Shown one piece after another: positions 22,320-36,930 of a stretch of DNA of 64,000 nucleotides. Source of the stretch: Ursus arctos. Taxonomy: Eukaryota; Chordata; Mammalia; Carnivora; Ursidae. The position numbers were made by a program, and so were the translations under genes. The stretch is taken from positions 80,746,917-80,810,916 of the forward strand of contig NW_026622874.1 of the NCBI RefSeq assembly GCF_023065955.2, written 5' to 3'. How positions within the stretch are numbered: position 1 is the first letter of the stretch; every line of letters starts with the position of its first letter. The notes beneath the pieces are model-generated. The model saw only the letters and a list, made by a program, of their open reading frames with translations. It had not been told where the DNA came from and searched no databases.

Positions 22320-24712
22320 AGACACACACACAGTGAGTGTTCTGCCATCCTTCACCTCTAACCACCTGTGGCTTTGGGAGAGGCCCCCAAAGATGATGAT
22401 TTGTAACGGAGAAGCCTGTCAGCCCCTGCGTGAACTGCTTGTATTTGAGAGGTGAACGACGCCACAGACAAACTGGATGACCCACCCAACAGACACAAGG
22501 CCAGGACACGGTGCTGCCCAGACAGGAACAGGATTCCAGAAATGGTTACAACTGGAAACAGCCACCGTATTTACCTTGTCCTTCTCTGGGTCCTTCTTGG
22601 GCACGGTGCCACCTTTGTCCCCTTGAGCGCCACAGGTTTCTGAATTGGACCGAGGCCCTAGAAGAGACAGAGGTGGATTCAGACGGGTGTTGGCCACGCA
22701 AGATTCAAGCCAAAGCTCTACACCTGCCCCAGCCTGTTCTACTCTCCCACTCTCAGGTCCCTTCCAGATGCAGAGCGTTTCTCACAGGTCTCCGCTGACC
22801 TCTGTGGACAAAGGAGAGACCAGTCCCTCACCCTTGGGGATATGACCACTCCGCACAGTAGAGATGATTTCAGAACTAATCAATAACGCTGGACAACTGG
22901 GGCCTCCACACATGCAAGTGATGTAAAGACTGTGCTCCATTAAGCCCAGAGCCCAAAACATCATGTCTGTGCAGGGCACCTGGGCAATGCTTTTATGTCT
23001 GTCTATTGCACAATGTCACACTTCTTCTCAATGGCAGACCCCTGCTGCCCAGTTCTGTATGGTGAAACGAGACAGTCCACGAAATGGATGTCCACAGAAA
23101 GTTGAGGAATGTTCCTGTGTCCTCACTCAGGTTGATCCTTGCATTGCAAAGCCTCGTGGTACCTCCTCTACATCTTCTCCACCGACACATGTAGTCACAC
23201 GATGAATACGCGCTACAACTCACATCATGCAATCCAGATCATCTTACCACATGGTGGCGGAACGAGGGGCAGGGGAGGCCCGCATGTCGACCAAGGTGGA
23301 GGAGGCTGAGGTGGCCCACAGCCAGTGAAGCCTGGTAAAGTTTGGTCCATAGGGCAGGGCATGCAGGTGGGCCGAGGAAACCCTCTCACATCCGGACCCA
23401 CCTGCAGACAGACAGGAAAATAGTTTGGTGAGACAGACAGAAGTTGTAACACCAAGAGATGAAACCCAAAGAAAGAGCTCTCAGCATCTGCCTCCTTCTC
23501 CAATACCACGTTCCAGCAGAGCCGCATCCGTGCTAGAGAACTTGACCCCTCCCCACTGCTGCCAACTATAACAAGGGGGGAGAGGGGAATGGATATTACA
23601 GGAATAACCTAGTGTCACCAAACATCACTAACCATGTCTGCCAATGGTCACTAGCAAGAAGTAGCATCTTCAAAGATGAAAAAGGAGCATGGCAAACTAG
23701 TGAAGGCAGGACACTCCAGACACGGAGGCATCGGGATCCTGGACAACACTTCATCTTTCCTCCTCAACCACACAGAATATTTTGGTTTGTTAACAAGAGA
23801 GAGAATGTGATGAAACTGCCCTTTCTTCTCAGGAATCCGAGCCACTCGAGGTGAATCCTTTGCCTGCAAGCCCCTGACTGTCCCCACGCTGCCTCACTTC
23901 CTGACACAAGGGTCTTCTGCTCTCTGCAGTTTCTGTCCATGGCCACAAACACACTTGAGGAATTAGGGGCCTGTGATCTGACAGGGGAATTGGAAAAGTG
24001 TTTTCCAAAAGGAACGTGATACCAATAACCCTTCTATAACTCAGCAGCTGTGCTTATCTTAAAACACAGTCACTCGGACATTTCAGCACACTGAGTTCCA
24101 GAGTAATTTTGTCCAATAGGAAATTAAGATGGGAAGCATAAGTTAGAGAAGCCACAAAACTGTATATGCTTTCCGATGGAAAACTCGAGAACGTGTGATG
24201 AGAGAAGAAACCTGCTCTCACTGTGACTTCGGACCAAACGACCTGCTCCTAGAAGCCCAACCGAAGGGCTTGTGGGGCACCGGTCATGCAGATAATCGCT
24301 AACATCCCCCCTTCAGAAAGTGTGTGTCACAGTGTGTTTTGCGACACGACACTAACAGCTCTGATCATGCAAAATAGTTGTGGAAAGGGTACAAGGAGAG
24401 GGATTCTGTATAGCACGTTTACCAGCAGAAGTAAAACAGGGATGACTTACGAAACATGGCCTATCTAAGCACATTCCAAACCGCAAAGCAGATAATAAAA
24501 AATGCACGGAGAGCTTCCCCTAGTTTCCAGTCGTGAGGATGACCACAGACCTTGTCACAGGTTAATCATCTAACCGCAATACGAACACAATAGGTATCGC
24601 ACCTGTACATACCCCAGTGGGAATCAGGCAGCCCAGAGACTTCAGTGTGCAGTGAGCTGTCAGCTTCCTTGAGTTATTTCCCCCACGTGCGCTATGGGTG
24701 AGCAGGGGTACA

Positions 24713-24747
<35 letters not shown>

Positions 24748-27139
24748 GACACACACACAGTGAGTGTTCTGCCATCCTTCACCTCTAACCACCTGTGGCT
24801 TTGGGAGAGGCCCCCAAAGATGATGATTTGTAACGGAGAAGCCTGTCAGCCCCTGCGTGAACTGCTTGTATTTGAGAGGTGAACGACGCCACAGACAAAC
24901 TGGATGACCCACCCAACAGACACAAGGCCAGGACACGGTGCTGCCCAGACAGGAACAGGATTCCAGAAATGGTTACAACTGGAAACAGCCACCGTATTTA
25001 CCTTGTCCTTCTCTGGGTCCTTCTTGGGCACGGTGCCACCTTTGTCCCCTTGAGCGCCACAGGTTTCTGAATTGGACCGAGGCCCTAGAAGAGACAGAGG
25101 TGGATTCAGACGGGTGTTGGCCACGCAAGATTCAAGCCAAAGCTCTACACCTGCCCCAGCCTGTTCTACTCTCCCACTCTCAGGTCCCTTCCAGATGCAG
25201 AGCGTTTCTCACAGGTCTCCGCTGACCTCTGTGGACAAAGGAGAGACCAGTCCCTCACCCTTGGGGATATGACCACTCCGCACAGTAGAGATGATTTCAG
25301 AACTAATCAATAACGCTGGACAACTGGGGCCTCCACACATGCAAGTGATGTAAAGACTGTGCTCCATTAAGCCCAGAGCCCAAAACATCATGTCTGTGCA
25401 GGGCACCTGGGCAATGCTTTTATGTCTGTCTATTGCACAATGTCACACTTCTTCTCAATGGCAGACCCCTGCTGCCCAGTTCTGTATGGTGAAACGAGAC
25501 AGTCCACGAAATGGATGTCCACAGAAAGTTGAGGAATGTTCCTGTGTCCTCACTCAGGTTGATCCTTGCATTGCAAAGCCTCGTGGTACCTCCTCTACAT
25601 CTTCTCCACCGACACATGTAGTCACACGATGAATACGCGCTACAACTCACATCATGCAATCCAGATCATCTTACCACATGGTGGCGGAACGAGGGGCAGG
25701 GGAGGCCCGCATGTCGACCAAGGTGGAGGAGGCTGAGGTGGCCCACAGCCAGTGAAGTCTGGTAAAGTTTGGTCCATAGGGCAGGGCATGCAGGTGGGCC
25801 GAGGAAACCCTCTCACATCTGGACCCACCTGCAGACAGACAGGAAAATAGTTTGGTGAGACAGACAGAAGTTGTAACACCAAGAGATGAAACCCAAAGAA
25901 AGAGCTCTCAGCATCTGCCTCCTTCTCCAATACCACGTTCCAGCAGAGCCGCATCCGTGCTAGAGAACTTGACCCCTCCCCACTGCTGCCAACTATAACA
26001 AGGGGGGAGAGGGGAATGGATATTACAGGAATAACCTACTGTCACCAAACATCACTAACCATGTCTGCCAATGGTCACTAGCAAGAAGTAGCATCTTCAA
26101 AGATGAAAAAGGAGCATGGCAAACTAGTGAAGGCAGGACACTCCAGACACGGAGGCATCGGGATCCTGGACAACACTTCATCTTTCCTCCTCAACCACAC
26201 AGAATATTTTGGTTTGTTAACAAGAGAGAGAATGTGATGAAACTGCCCTTTCTTCTCAGGAATCCGAGCCACTCGAGGTGAATCCTTTGCCTGCAAGCCC
26301 CTGACTGTCCCCACGCTGCCTCACTTCCTGACACAAGGGTCTTCTGCTCTCTGCAGTTTCTGGCCATGGCCACAAACACACTTGAGGAATTAGGGGCCTG
26401 TGATCTGACAGGGGAATTGGAAAAGTGTTTTCCAAAAGGAACGTGATACCAATAACCCTTCTATAACTCAGCAGCTGTGCTTATCTTAAAACACAGTCAC
26501 TCGGACATTTCAGCACACTGAGTTCCAGAGTAATTTTGTCCAATAGGAAATTAAGATGGGAAGCATAAGTTAGGGAATCCACAAAACTGTATATGCTTTC
26601 CGATGGAAAACTCGAGAACGTGTGATGAGAGAAGAAACCTGCTCTCACTGTGACTTCGGACCAAACGACCTGCTCCTAGAAGCCCAACCGAAGGGCTTGT
26701 GGGGCACCGGTCATGCAGATAATCGCTAACATCCCCCCTTCAGAAAGTTAGTGTCACAGTGTGTTTTGCGACACGACACTAACAGCTCTGATCATGCAAA
26801 ATAGTTGTGGAAAGGGTAGAAGGAGAGGGATTCTGTATAGCACGTTTACCAGCAGAAGTAAAACAGGGATGACTTACGAAACATGGCCTATCTAAGCACA
26901 TTCCAAACCGCAAAGCAGATAATAAAAAATGCACGGAGAGCTTCCCCTAGTTTCCAGTCGTGAGGATGACCACAGACCTTGTCACAGGTTAATCATCTAA
27001 CCGCAATACGAACACAATAGGTATCGCACCTGTACATACCCCAGTGGGAATCAGGCAGCCCAGAGACTTCAGTGTGCAGTGAGCTGTCAGCTTCCTTGAG
27101 TTATTTCCCCCACGTGCGCTATGGGTGAGCAGGGGTACA

Positions 27140-27178
<39 letters not shown>

Positions 27179-29570
27179 GACACACACACAGTGAGTGTTC
27201 TGCCATCCTTCACCTCTAACCACCTGTGGCTTTGGGAGAGGCCCCCAAAGATGATGATTTGTAACAGAGAAGCCTGTCAGCCCCTGCGTGAACTGCTTGT
27301 ATTTGAGAGGTGAACGACGCCACAGACAAACTGGATGACCCACCCAACAGACACAAGGCCAGGACACGGTGCTGCCCAGACAGGAACAGGATTCCAGAAA
27401 TGGTTACAACTGGAAACAGCCACCGTATTTACCTTGTCCTTCTCTGGGTCCTTCTTGGGCACGGTGCCACCTTTGTCCCCTTGAGCGCCACAGGTTTCTG
27501 AATTGGACCGAGGCCCTAGAAGAGACAGAGGTGGATTCAGACGGGTGTTGGCCACGCAAGATTCAAGCCAAAGCTCTACACCTGCCCCAGCCTGTTCTAC
27601 TCTCCCACTCTCAGGTCCCTTCCAGATGCAGAGCGTTTCTCACAGGTCTCCGCTGACCTCTGTGGACAAAGGAGAGACCAGTCCCTCACCCTTGGGGATA
27701 TGACCACTCCGCACAGTAGAGATGATTTCAGAACTAATCAATAACGCTGGACAACTGGGGCCTCCACACATGCAAGTGATGTAAAGATTGTGCTCCATTA
27801 AGCCCAGAGCCCAAAACATCATGTCTGTGCAGGGCACCTGGGCAATGCTTTTATGTCTGTCTATTGCACAATGTCACACTTCTTCTCAATGGCAGACCCC
27901 TGCTGCCCAGTTCTGTATGGTGAAACGAGACAGTCCACGAAATGGATGTCCACAGAAAGTTGAGGAATGTTCCTGTGTCCTCACTCAGGTTGATCCTTGC
28001 ATTGCAAAGCCTCGTGGTACCTCCTCTACATCTTCTCCACCGACACATGTAGTCACACGATGAATACGCGCTACAACTCACATCATGCAATCCAGATCAT
28101 CTTACCACATGGTGGCGGAACGAGGGGCAGGGGAGGCCCGCATGTCGACCAAGGTGGAGGAGGCTGAGGTGGCCCACAGCCAGTGAAGTCTGGTAAAGTT
28201 TGGTCCATAGGGCAGGGCATGCAGGTGGGCCGAGGAAACCCTCTCACATCTGGACCCACCTGCAGACAGACAGGAAAATAGTTTGGTGAGACAGACAGAA
28301 GTTGTAACACCAAGAGATGAAACCCAAAGAAAGAGCTCTCAGCATCTGCCTCCTTCTCCAATACCACGTTCCAGCAGAGCCGCATCCGTGCTAGAGAACT
28401 TGACCCCTCCCCACTGCTGCCAACTATAACAAGGGGGGAGAGGGGAATGGATATTACAGGAATAACCTACTGTCACCAAACATCACTAACCATGTCTGCC
28501 AATGGTCACTAGCAAGAAGTAGCATCTTCAAAGATGAAAAAGGAGCATGGCAAACTAGTGAAGGCAGGACACTCCAGACACGGAGGCATCGGGATCCTGG
28601 ACAACACTTCATCTTTCCTCCTCAACCACACAGAATATTTTGGTTTGTTAACAAGAGAGAGAATGTGATGAAACTGCCCTTTCTTCTCAGGAATCCGAGC
28701 CACTCGAGGTGAATCCTTTGCCTGCATGCCCCTGACTGTCCCCACGCTGCCTCACTTCCTGACACAAGGGTCTTCTGCTCTCTGCAGTTTCTGGCCATGG
28801 CCACAAACACACTTGAGGAATTAGGGGCCTGTGATCTGACAGGGGAATTGGAAAAGTGTTTTCCAAAAGGAACGTGATACCAATAACCCTTATATAACTC
28901 AGCAGCTGTGCTTATCTTAAAACACACTCACTCGGACATTTCAGCACACTGAGTTCCAGAGTAATTTTGTCCAATAGGAAATTAAGATGGGAAGCATAAG
29001 TTAGAGAATCCACAAAACTGTATATGCTTTCCGATGGAAAACTCGAGAACGTGTGATGAGAGAAGAAACCTGCTCTCACTGTGACTTCGGACCAAACGAC
29101 CTGCTCCTAGAAGCCCAACCGAAGGGCTTGTGGGGCACCGGTCATGCAGATAATCGCTAACATCCCCCCTTCAGAAAGTGTGTGTCACAGTGTGTTTTGC
29201 GACACGACACTAACAGCTTTGATCATGCAAAATAGTTGTGGAAAGGGTACAAGGAGAGGGATTCTGTATAGCACATTTACCAGCAGAAGTAAAACAGGGA
29301 TGACTTACGAAACATGGCCTATCTAAGCACATTCCAAACCGCAAAGCAGATAATAAAAAATGCACGGAGAGCTTCCCCTAGTTTCCAGTCGTGAGGATGA
29401 CCACAGACCTTGTCACAGGTTAATCATCTAACCGCAATACGAACACAATACGTATCGCACCTGTACATACCCCAGTGGGAATCAGGCAGCCCAGAGACTT
29501 CAGTGTGCAGTGAGCTGTCAGCTTCCTTGAGTTATTTCCCCCACGTGCGCTATGGGTGAGCACGGGTACA

Positions 29571-29621
<51 letters not shown>

Positions 29622-32020
29622 ACAAGACACACACAGTGAGTGTTCTGCCATCCTTCACCTCTAACCACCTGTGGCTTTGGGAGAGGCCCCGAAAGATGAT
29701 GATTTGTAACAGAGAAGCCTGTCAGCCCCTGCGTGAACTGCTTGTATTTGAGAGGTGAACGACGCCACAGACAAACTGGATGACCCACCCAACAGACACA
29801 AGGCCAGGACACGGTGCTGCCCAGACAGGAACAGGATTCCAGAAATGGTTACAACTGGAAACAGCCACCGTATTTACCTTGTCCTTCTCTGGGTCCTTCT
29901 TGGGCACGGTGCCACCTTTGTCCCCTTGAGCGCCACAGGTTTCTGAATTGGACCGAGGCCCTAGAAGAGACAGAGGTGGATTCAGACGGGTGTTGGCCAC
30001 GCAAGATTCAAGCCAAAGCTCTACACCTGCCCCAGCCTGTTCTACTCTCCCACTCTCAGGTCCCTTCCAGATGCAGAGCGTTTCTCATAGGTCTCCGCTG
30101 ACCTCTGTGGACAAAGGAGAGACCAGTCCCTCACCCTTGGGGATATGACCACTCCGCACAGTAGAGATGATTTCAGAACTAATCAATAACGCTGGACAAC
30201 TGGGGCCTCCACACATGCAAGTGATGTAAAGACTGTGCTCCATTAAGCCCAGAGCCCAAAACATCATGTCTGTGCAGGGCACCTGGGCAATGCTTTTATG
30301 TCTGTCTATTGCACAATGTCACACTTCTTCTCAATGGCAGACCCCTGCTGCCCAGTTCTGTATGGTGAAACGAGACAGTCCACGAAATGGATGTCCACAG
30401 AAAGTTGAGGAATGTTCCTGTGTCCTCACTCAGGTTGATCCTTGCATTGCAAAGCCTCGTGGTACCTCCTCTACATCTTCTCCACCGACACATGTAGTCA
30501 CACGATGAATACGCGCTACAACTCACATCATGCAATCCAGATCATCTTACCACATGGTGGCGGAACGAGGGGCAGGGGAGGCCCGCATGTCGACCAAGGT
30601 GGAGGAGGCTGAGGTGGCCCACAGCCAGTGAAGCCTGGTAAAGTTTGGTCCATAGGGCAGGGCATGCAGGTGGGCCGAGGAAACCCTCTCACATCCGGAC
30701 CCACCTGCAGACAGACAGGAAAATAGTTTGGTGAGACAGACAGAAGTTGTAACACCAAGAGATGAAACCCAAAGAAAGAGCTCTCAGCATCTGCCTCCTT
30801 CTCCAATACCACGTTCCAGCAGAGCCGCATCCGTGCTAGAGAACTTGACCCCTCCCCACTGCTGCCAACTATAACAAGGGGGGAGAGGGGAATGGATATT
30901 ACAGGAATAACCTACTGTCACCAAATATCACTAACCATATCTGCCAATGGTCACTAGCAAGAAGTAGCATCTTCAAAGATGAAAAAGGAGCATGGCAAAC
31001 TAGTGAAGGCAGGACACTCCAGACACGGAGGCATCGGGATCCTGGACAACACTTCATCTTTCCTCCTCAACCACACAGAATATTTTGGTTTGTTAACAAG
31101 AGAGAGAATGTGATGAAACTGCCCTTTCTTCTCAGGAATCCGAGCCACTCGAGGTGAATCCTTTGCCTGCAAGCCCCTGACTGTCCCCACGCTGCCTCAC
31201 TTCCTGACACAAGGGTCTTCTGCTCTCTGCAGTTTCTGTCCATGGCCACAAACACACTTGAGAAATTAGGGGCCTGTGATCTGACAGGGGAATTGGAAAA
31301 GTGTTTTCCAAAAGGAACGTGATACCAATAACCCTTCTATAACTCAGCAGCTGTGCTTATCTTAAAACACAGTCACTCGGACATTTCAGCACACTGAGTT
31401 CCAGAGTAATTTTGTCCAATAGGAAATTAAGATGGGAAGCATAAGTTAGAGAATCCACAAAACTGTATATGCTTTCCGATGGAAAACTCGAGAACGTGTG
31501 ATGAGAGAAGAAACCTGCTCTCACTGTGACTTCGGACCAAACGACCTGCTCCTAGAAGCCCAACCGAAGGGCTTGTGGGGCACCGGTCATGCAGATAATC
31601 GCTAACATCCCCCCTTCAGAAAGTTAGTGTCACAGTGTGTTTTGCGACACGACACTAACAGCTCTGATCATGCAAAATAGTTGTGGAAAGGGTAGAAGGA
31701 GAGGGATTCTGTATAGCACGTTTACCAGCAGAAGTAAAACAGGGATGACTTACGAAACATGGCCTATCTAAGCACATTACAAACCGCAAAGCAGATAATA
31801 AAAAATGCACGGAGAGCTTCCCCTAGTTTCCAGTCGTGAGGATGACCACAGACCTTGTCACAGGTTAATCATCTAACCGCAATACGAACACAATACGTAT
31901 CGCACCTGTACATACCCCAGTGGGAATCAGGCAGCCCAGAGACTTCAGTGTGCAGTGAGCTGTCAGCTTCCTTGAGTTATTTCCCCCACGTGCGCTATGG
32001 GTGAGCAGGGGTACACAAAC

Positions 32021-32055
<35 letters not shown>

Positions 32056-34448
32056 AGACACACACACAGTGAGTGTTCTGCCATCCTTCACCTCTAACCA
32101 CCTGTGGCTTTGGGAGAGGCCCCCAAAGATGATGATTTGTAACGGAGAAGCCTGTCAGCCCCTGCGTGAACTGCTTGTATTTGAGAGGTGAACGACGCCA
32201 CAGACAAACTGGATGACCCACCCAACAGACACAAGGCCAGGACACGGTGCTGCCCAGACAGGAACAGGATTCCAGAAATGGTTACAACTGGAAACAGCCA
32301 CCGTATTTACCTTGTCCTTCTCTGGGTCCTTCTTGGGCACGGTGCCACCTTTGTCCCCTTGAGCGCCACAGGTTTCTGAATTGGACCGAGGCCCTAGAAG
32401 AGACAGAGGTGGATTCAGACGGGTGTTGGCCACGCAAGATTCAAGCCAAAGCTCTACACCTGCCCCAGCCTGTTCTACTCTCCCACTCTCAGGTCCCTTC
32501 CAGATGCAGAGCGTTTCTCACAGGTCTCCGCTGACCTCTGTGGACAAAGGAGAGACCAGTCCCTCACCCTTGGGGATATGACCACTCCGCACAGTAGAGA
32601 TGATTTCAGAACTAATCAATAACGCTGGACAACTGGGGCCTCCACACATGCAAGTGATGTAAAGACTGTGCTCCATTAAGCCCAGAGCCCAAAACATCAT
32701 GTCTGTGCAGGGCACCTGGGCAATGCTTTTATGTCTGTCTATTGCACAATGTCACACTTCTTCTCAATGGCAGACCCCTGCTGCCCAGTTCTGTATGGTG
32801 AAACGAGACAGTCCACGAAATGGATGTCCACAGAAAGTTGAGGAATGTTCCTGTGTCCTCACTCAGGTTGATCCTTGCATTGCAAAGCCTCGTGGTACCT
32901 CCTCTACATCTTCTCCACCGACACATGTAGTCACACGATGAATACGTGCTACAACTCACATCATGCAATCCAGATCATCTTACCACATGGTGGCGGAACG
33001 AGGGGCAGGGTAGGCCCGCATGTCGACCAAGGTGGAGGAGGCTGAGGTGGCCCACAGCCAATGAAGCCTGGTAAAGTTTGGTCCATAGGGCAGGGCATGC
33101 AGGTGGGCCGAGGAAACCCTCTCACATCCGGACCCACCTGCAGACAGACAGGAAAATAGTTTGGTGAGACAGACAGAAGTTGTAACACCAAGAGATGAAA
33201 CCCAAAGAAAGAGCTCTCAGCATCTGCCTCCTTCTCCAATACCACGTTCCAGCAGAGCCGCATCCGTGCTAGAGAACTTGACCCCTCCCCACTGCTGCCA
33301 ACTATAACAAGGGGGGAGAGGGGAATGGATATTACAGGAATAACCTACTGTCACCAAACATCACTAACCATGTCTGCCAATGGTCACTAGCAAGAAGTAG
33401 CATCTTCAAAGATGAAAAAGGAGCATGGCAAACTAGTGAAGGCAGGACACTCCAGACACGGAGGCATCGGGATCCTGGACAACACTTCATCTTTCCTCCT
33501 CAACCACACAGAATATTTTGGTTTGTTAACAAGAGAGAGAATGTGATGAAACTGCCCTTTCTTCTCAGGAATCCGAGCCACTCGAGGTGAATCCTTTGCC
33601 TGCAAGCCCCTGACTGTCCCCACGCTGCCTCACTTCCTGACACAAGGGTCTTCTGCTCTCTGCAGTTTCTGTCCATGGCCACAAACACACTTGAGGAATT
33701 AGGGGCCTGTGATCTGACAGGGGAATTGGAAAAGTGTTTTCCAAAAGGAACGTGATACCAATAACCCTTCTATAACTCAGCAGCTGTGCTTATCTTAAAA
33801 CACAGTCACTCGGACATTTCAGCACACTGAGTTCCAGAGTAATTTTGTCCAATAGGAAATTAAGATGGGAAGCATAAGTTAGGGAATCCACAAAACTGTA
33901 TATGCTTTCCGATGGAAAACTCGAGAACGTGTGATGAGAGAAGAAACCTGCTCTCACTGTGACTTCGGACCAAACGACCTGCTCCTAGAAGCCCAACCGA
34001 AGGGCTTGTGGGGCACCGGTCATGCAGATAATCGCTAACATCCCCCCTTCAGAAAGTGTGTTTCACAGTGTGTTTTGCGACACGACACTAACAGCTCTGA
34101 TCATGCAAAATAGTTGTGGAAAGGGTAGAAGGAGAGGGATTCTGTATAGCACGTTTACCAGCAGAAGTAAAACAGGGATGACTTACGAAACATGGCCTAT
34201 CTAAGCACATTCCAAACCGCAAAGCAGATAATAAAAAATGCACGGAGAGCTTCCCCTAGTTTCCAGTCGTGAGGATGACCACAGACCTTGTCACAGGTTA
34301 ATCATCTAACCGCAATACGAACACAATACGTATCGCACCTGTACATACCCCAGTGGGAATCAGGCAGCCCAGAGACTTCAGTGTGCAGTGAGCTGTCAGC
34401 TTCCTTGAGTTATTTCCCCCACGTGCGCTATGGGTGAGCAGGGGTACA

Positions 34449-34489
<41 letters not shown>

Positions 34490-36891
34490 CACACACACAG
34501 TGAGTGTTCTGCCATCCTTCACCTCTAACCACCTGTGGCTTTGGGAGAGGCCCCCAAAGATGATGATTTGTAACAGAGAAGCCTGTCAGCCCCTGCGTGA
34601 ACTGCTTGTATTTGAGAGGTGAACGACGCCACAGACAAACTGGATGACCCACCCAACAGACACAAGGCCAGGACACGGTGCTGCCCAGACAGGAACAGGA
34701 TTCCAGAAATGGTTACAACTGGAAACAGCCACCGTATTTACCTTGTCCTTCTCTGGGTCCTTCTTGGGCACGGTGCCACCTTTGTCCCCTTGAGCGCCAC
34801 AGGTTTCTGAATTGGACCGAGGCCCTAGAAGAGACAGAGGTGGATTCAGACGGGTGTTGGCCACGCAAGATTCAAGCCAAAGCTCTACACCTGCCCCAGC
34901 CTGTTCTACTCTCCCACTCTCAGGTCCCTTCCAGATGCAGAGCGTTTCTCACAGGTCTCCGCTGACCTCTGTGGACAAAGGAGAGACCAGTCCCTCACCC
35001 TTGGGGATATGACCACTCCGCACAGTAGAGATGATTTCAGAACTAATCAATAACGCTGGACAACTGGGGCCTCCACACATGCAAGTGATGTAAAGATTGT
35101 GCTCCATTAAGCCCAGAGCCCAAAACATCATGTCTGTGCAGGGCACCTGGGCAATGCTTTTATGTCTGTCTATTGCACAATGTCACACTTCTTCTCAATG
35201 GCAGACCCCTGCTGCCCAGTTCTGTATGGTGAAACGAGACAGTCCACGAAATGGATGTCCACAGAAAGTTGAGGAATGTTCCTGTGTCCTCACTCAGGTT
35301 GATCCTTGCATTGCAAAGCCTCGTGGTACCTCCTCTACATCTTCTCCACCGACACATGTAGTCACACGATGAATACGCGCTACAACTCACATCATGCAAT
35401 CCAGATCATCTTACCACATGGTGGCGGAACGAGGGGCAGGGGAGGCCCGCATGTCGACCAAGGTGGAGGAGGCTGAGGTGGCCCACAGCCAGTGAAGTCT
35501 GGTAAAGTTTGGTCCATAGGGCAGGGCATGCAGGTGGGCCGAGGAAACCCTCTCACATCTGGACCCACCTGCAGACAGACAGGAAAATAGTTTGGTGAGA
35601 CAGACAGAAGTTGTAACACCAAGAGATGAAACCCAAAGAAAGAGCTCTCAGCATCTGCCTCCTTCTCCAATACCACGTTCCAGCAGAGCCGCATCCGTGC
35701 TAGAGAACTTGACCCCTCCCCACTGCTGCCAACTATAACAAGGGGGGAGAGGGGAATGGATATTACAGGAATAACCTACTGTCACCAAACATCACTAACC
35801 ATGTCTGCCAATGGTCACTAGCAAGAAGTAGCATCTTCAAAGATGAAAAAGGAGCATGGCAAACTAGTGAAGGCAGGACACTCCAGACACGGAGGCATCG
35901 GGATCCTGGACAACACTTCATCTTTCCTCCTCAACCACACAGAATATTTTGGTTTGTTAACAAGAGAGAGAATGTGATGAAACTGCCCTTTCTTCTCAGG
36001 AATCCGAGCCACTCGAGGTGAATCCTTTGCCTGCATGCCCCTGACTGTCCCCACGCTGCCTCACTTCCTGACACAAGGGTCTTCTGCTCTCTGCAGTTTC
36101 TGGCCATGGCCACAAACACACTTGAGGAATTAGGGGCCTGTGATCTGACAGGGGAATTGGAAAAGTGTTTTCCAAAAGGAACGTGATACCAATAACCCTT
36201 CTATAACTCAGCAGCTGTGCTTATCTTAAAACACACTCACTCGGACATTTCAGCACACTGAGTTCCAGAGTAATTTTGTCCAATAGGAAATTAAGATGGG
36301 AAGCATAAGTTAGAGAATCCACAAAACTGTATATGCTTTCCGATGGAAAACTCGAGAACGTGTGATGAGAGAAGAAACCTGCTCTCACTGTGACTTCGGA
36401 CCAAACGACCTGCTCCTAGAAGCCCAACCGAAGGGCTTGTGGGGCACCGGTCATGCAGATAATCGCTAACATCCCCCCTTCAGAAAGTGTGTGTCACAGT
36501 GTGTTTTGCGACACGACACTAACAGCTTTGATCATGCAAAATAGTTGTGGAAAGGGTACAAGGAGAGGGATTCTGTATAGCACATTTACCAGCAGAAGTA
36601 AAACAGGGATGACTTACGAAACATGGCCTATCTAAGCACATTCCAAACCGCAAAGCAGATAATAAAAAATGCACGGAGAGCTTCCCCTAGTTTCCAGTCG
36701 TGAGGATGACCACAGACCTTGTCACAGGTTAATCATCTAACCGCAATACGAACACAATACGTATCGCACCTGTACATACCCCAGTGGGAATCAGGCAGCC
36801 CAGAGACTTCAGTGTGCAGTGAGCTGTCAGCTTCCTTGAGTTATTTCCCCCACGTGCGCTATGGGTGAGCACGGGTACACAAACACACACA

Positions 36892-36930
<39 letters not shown>
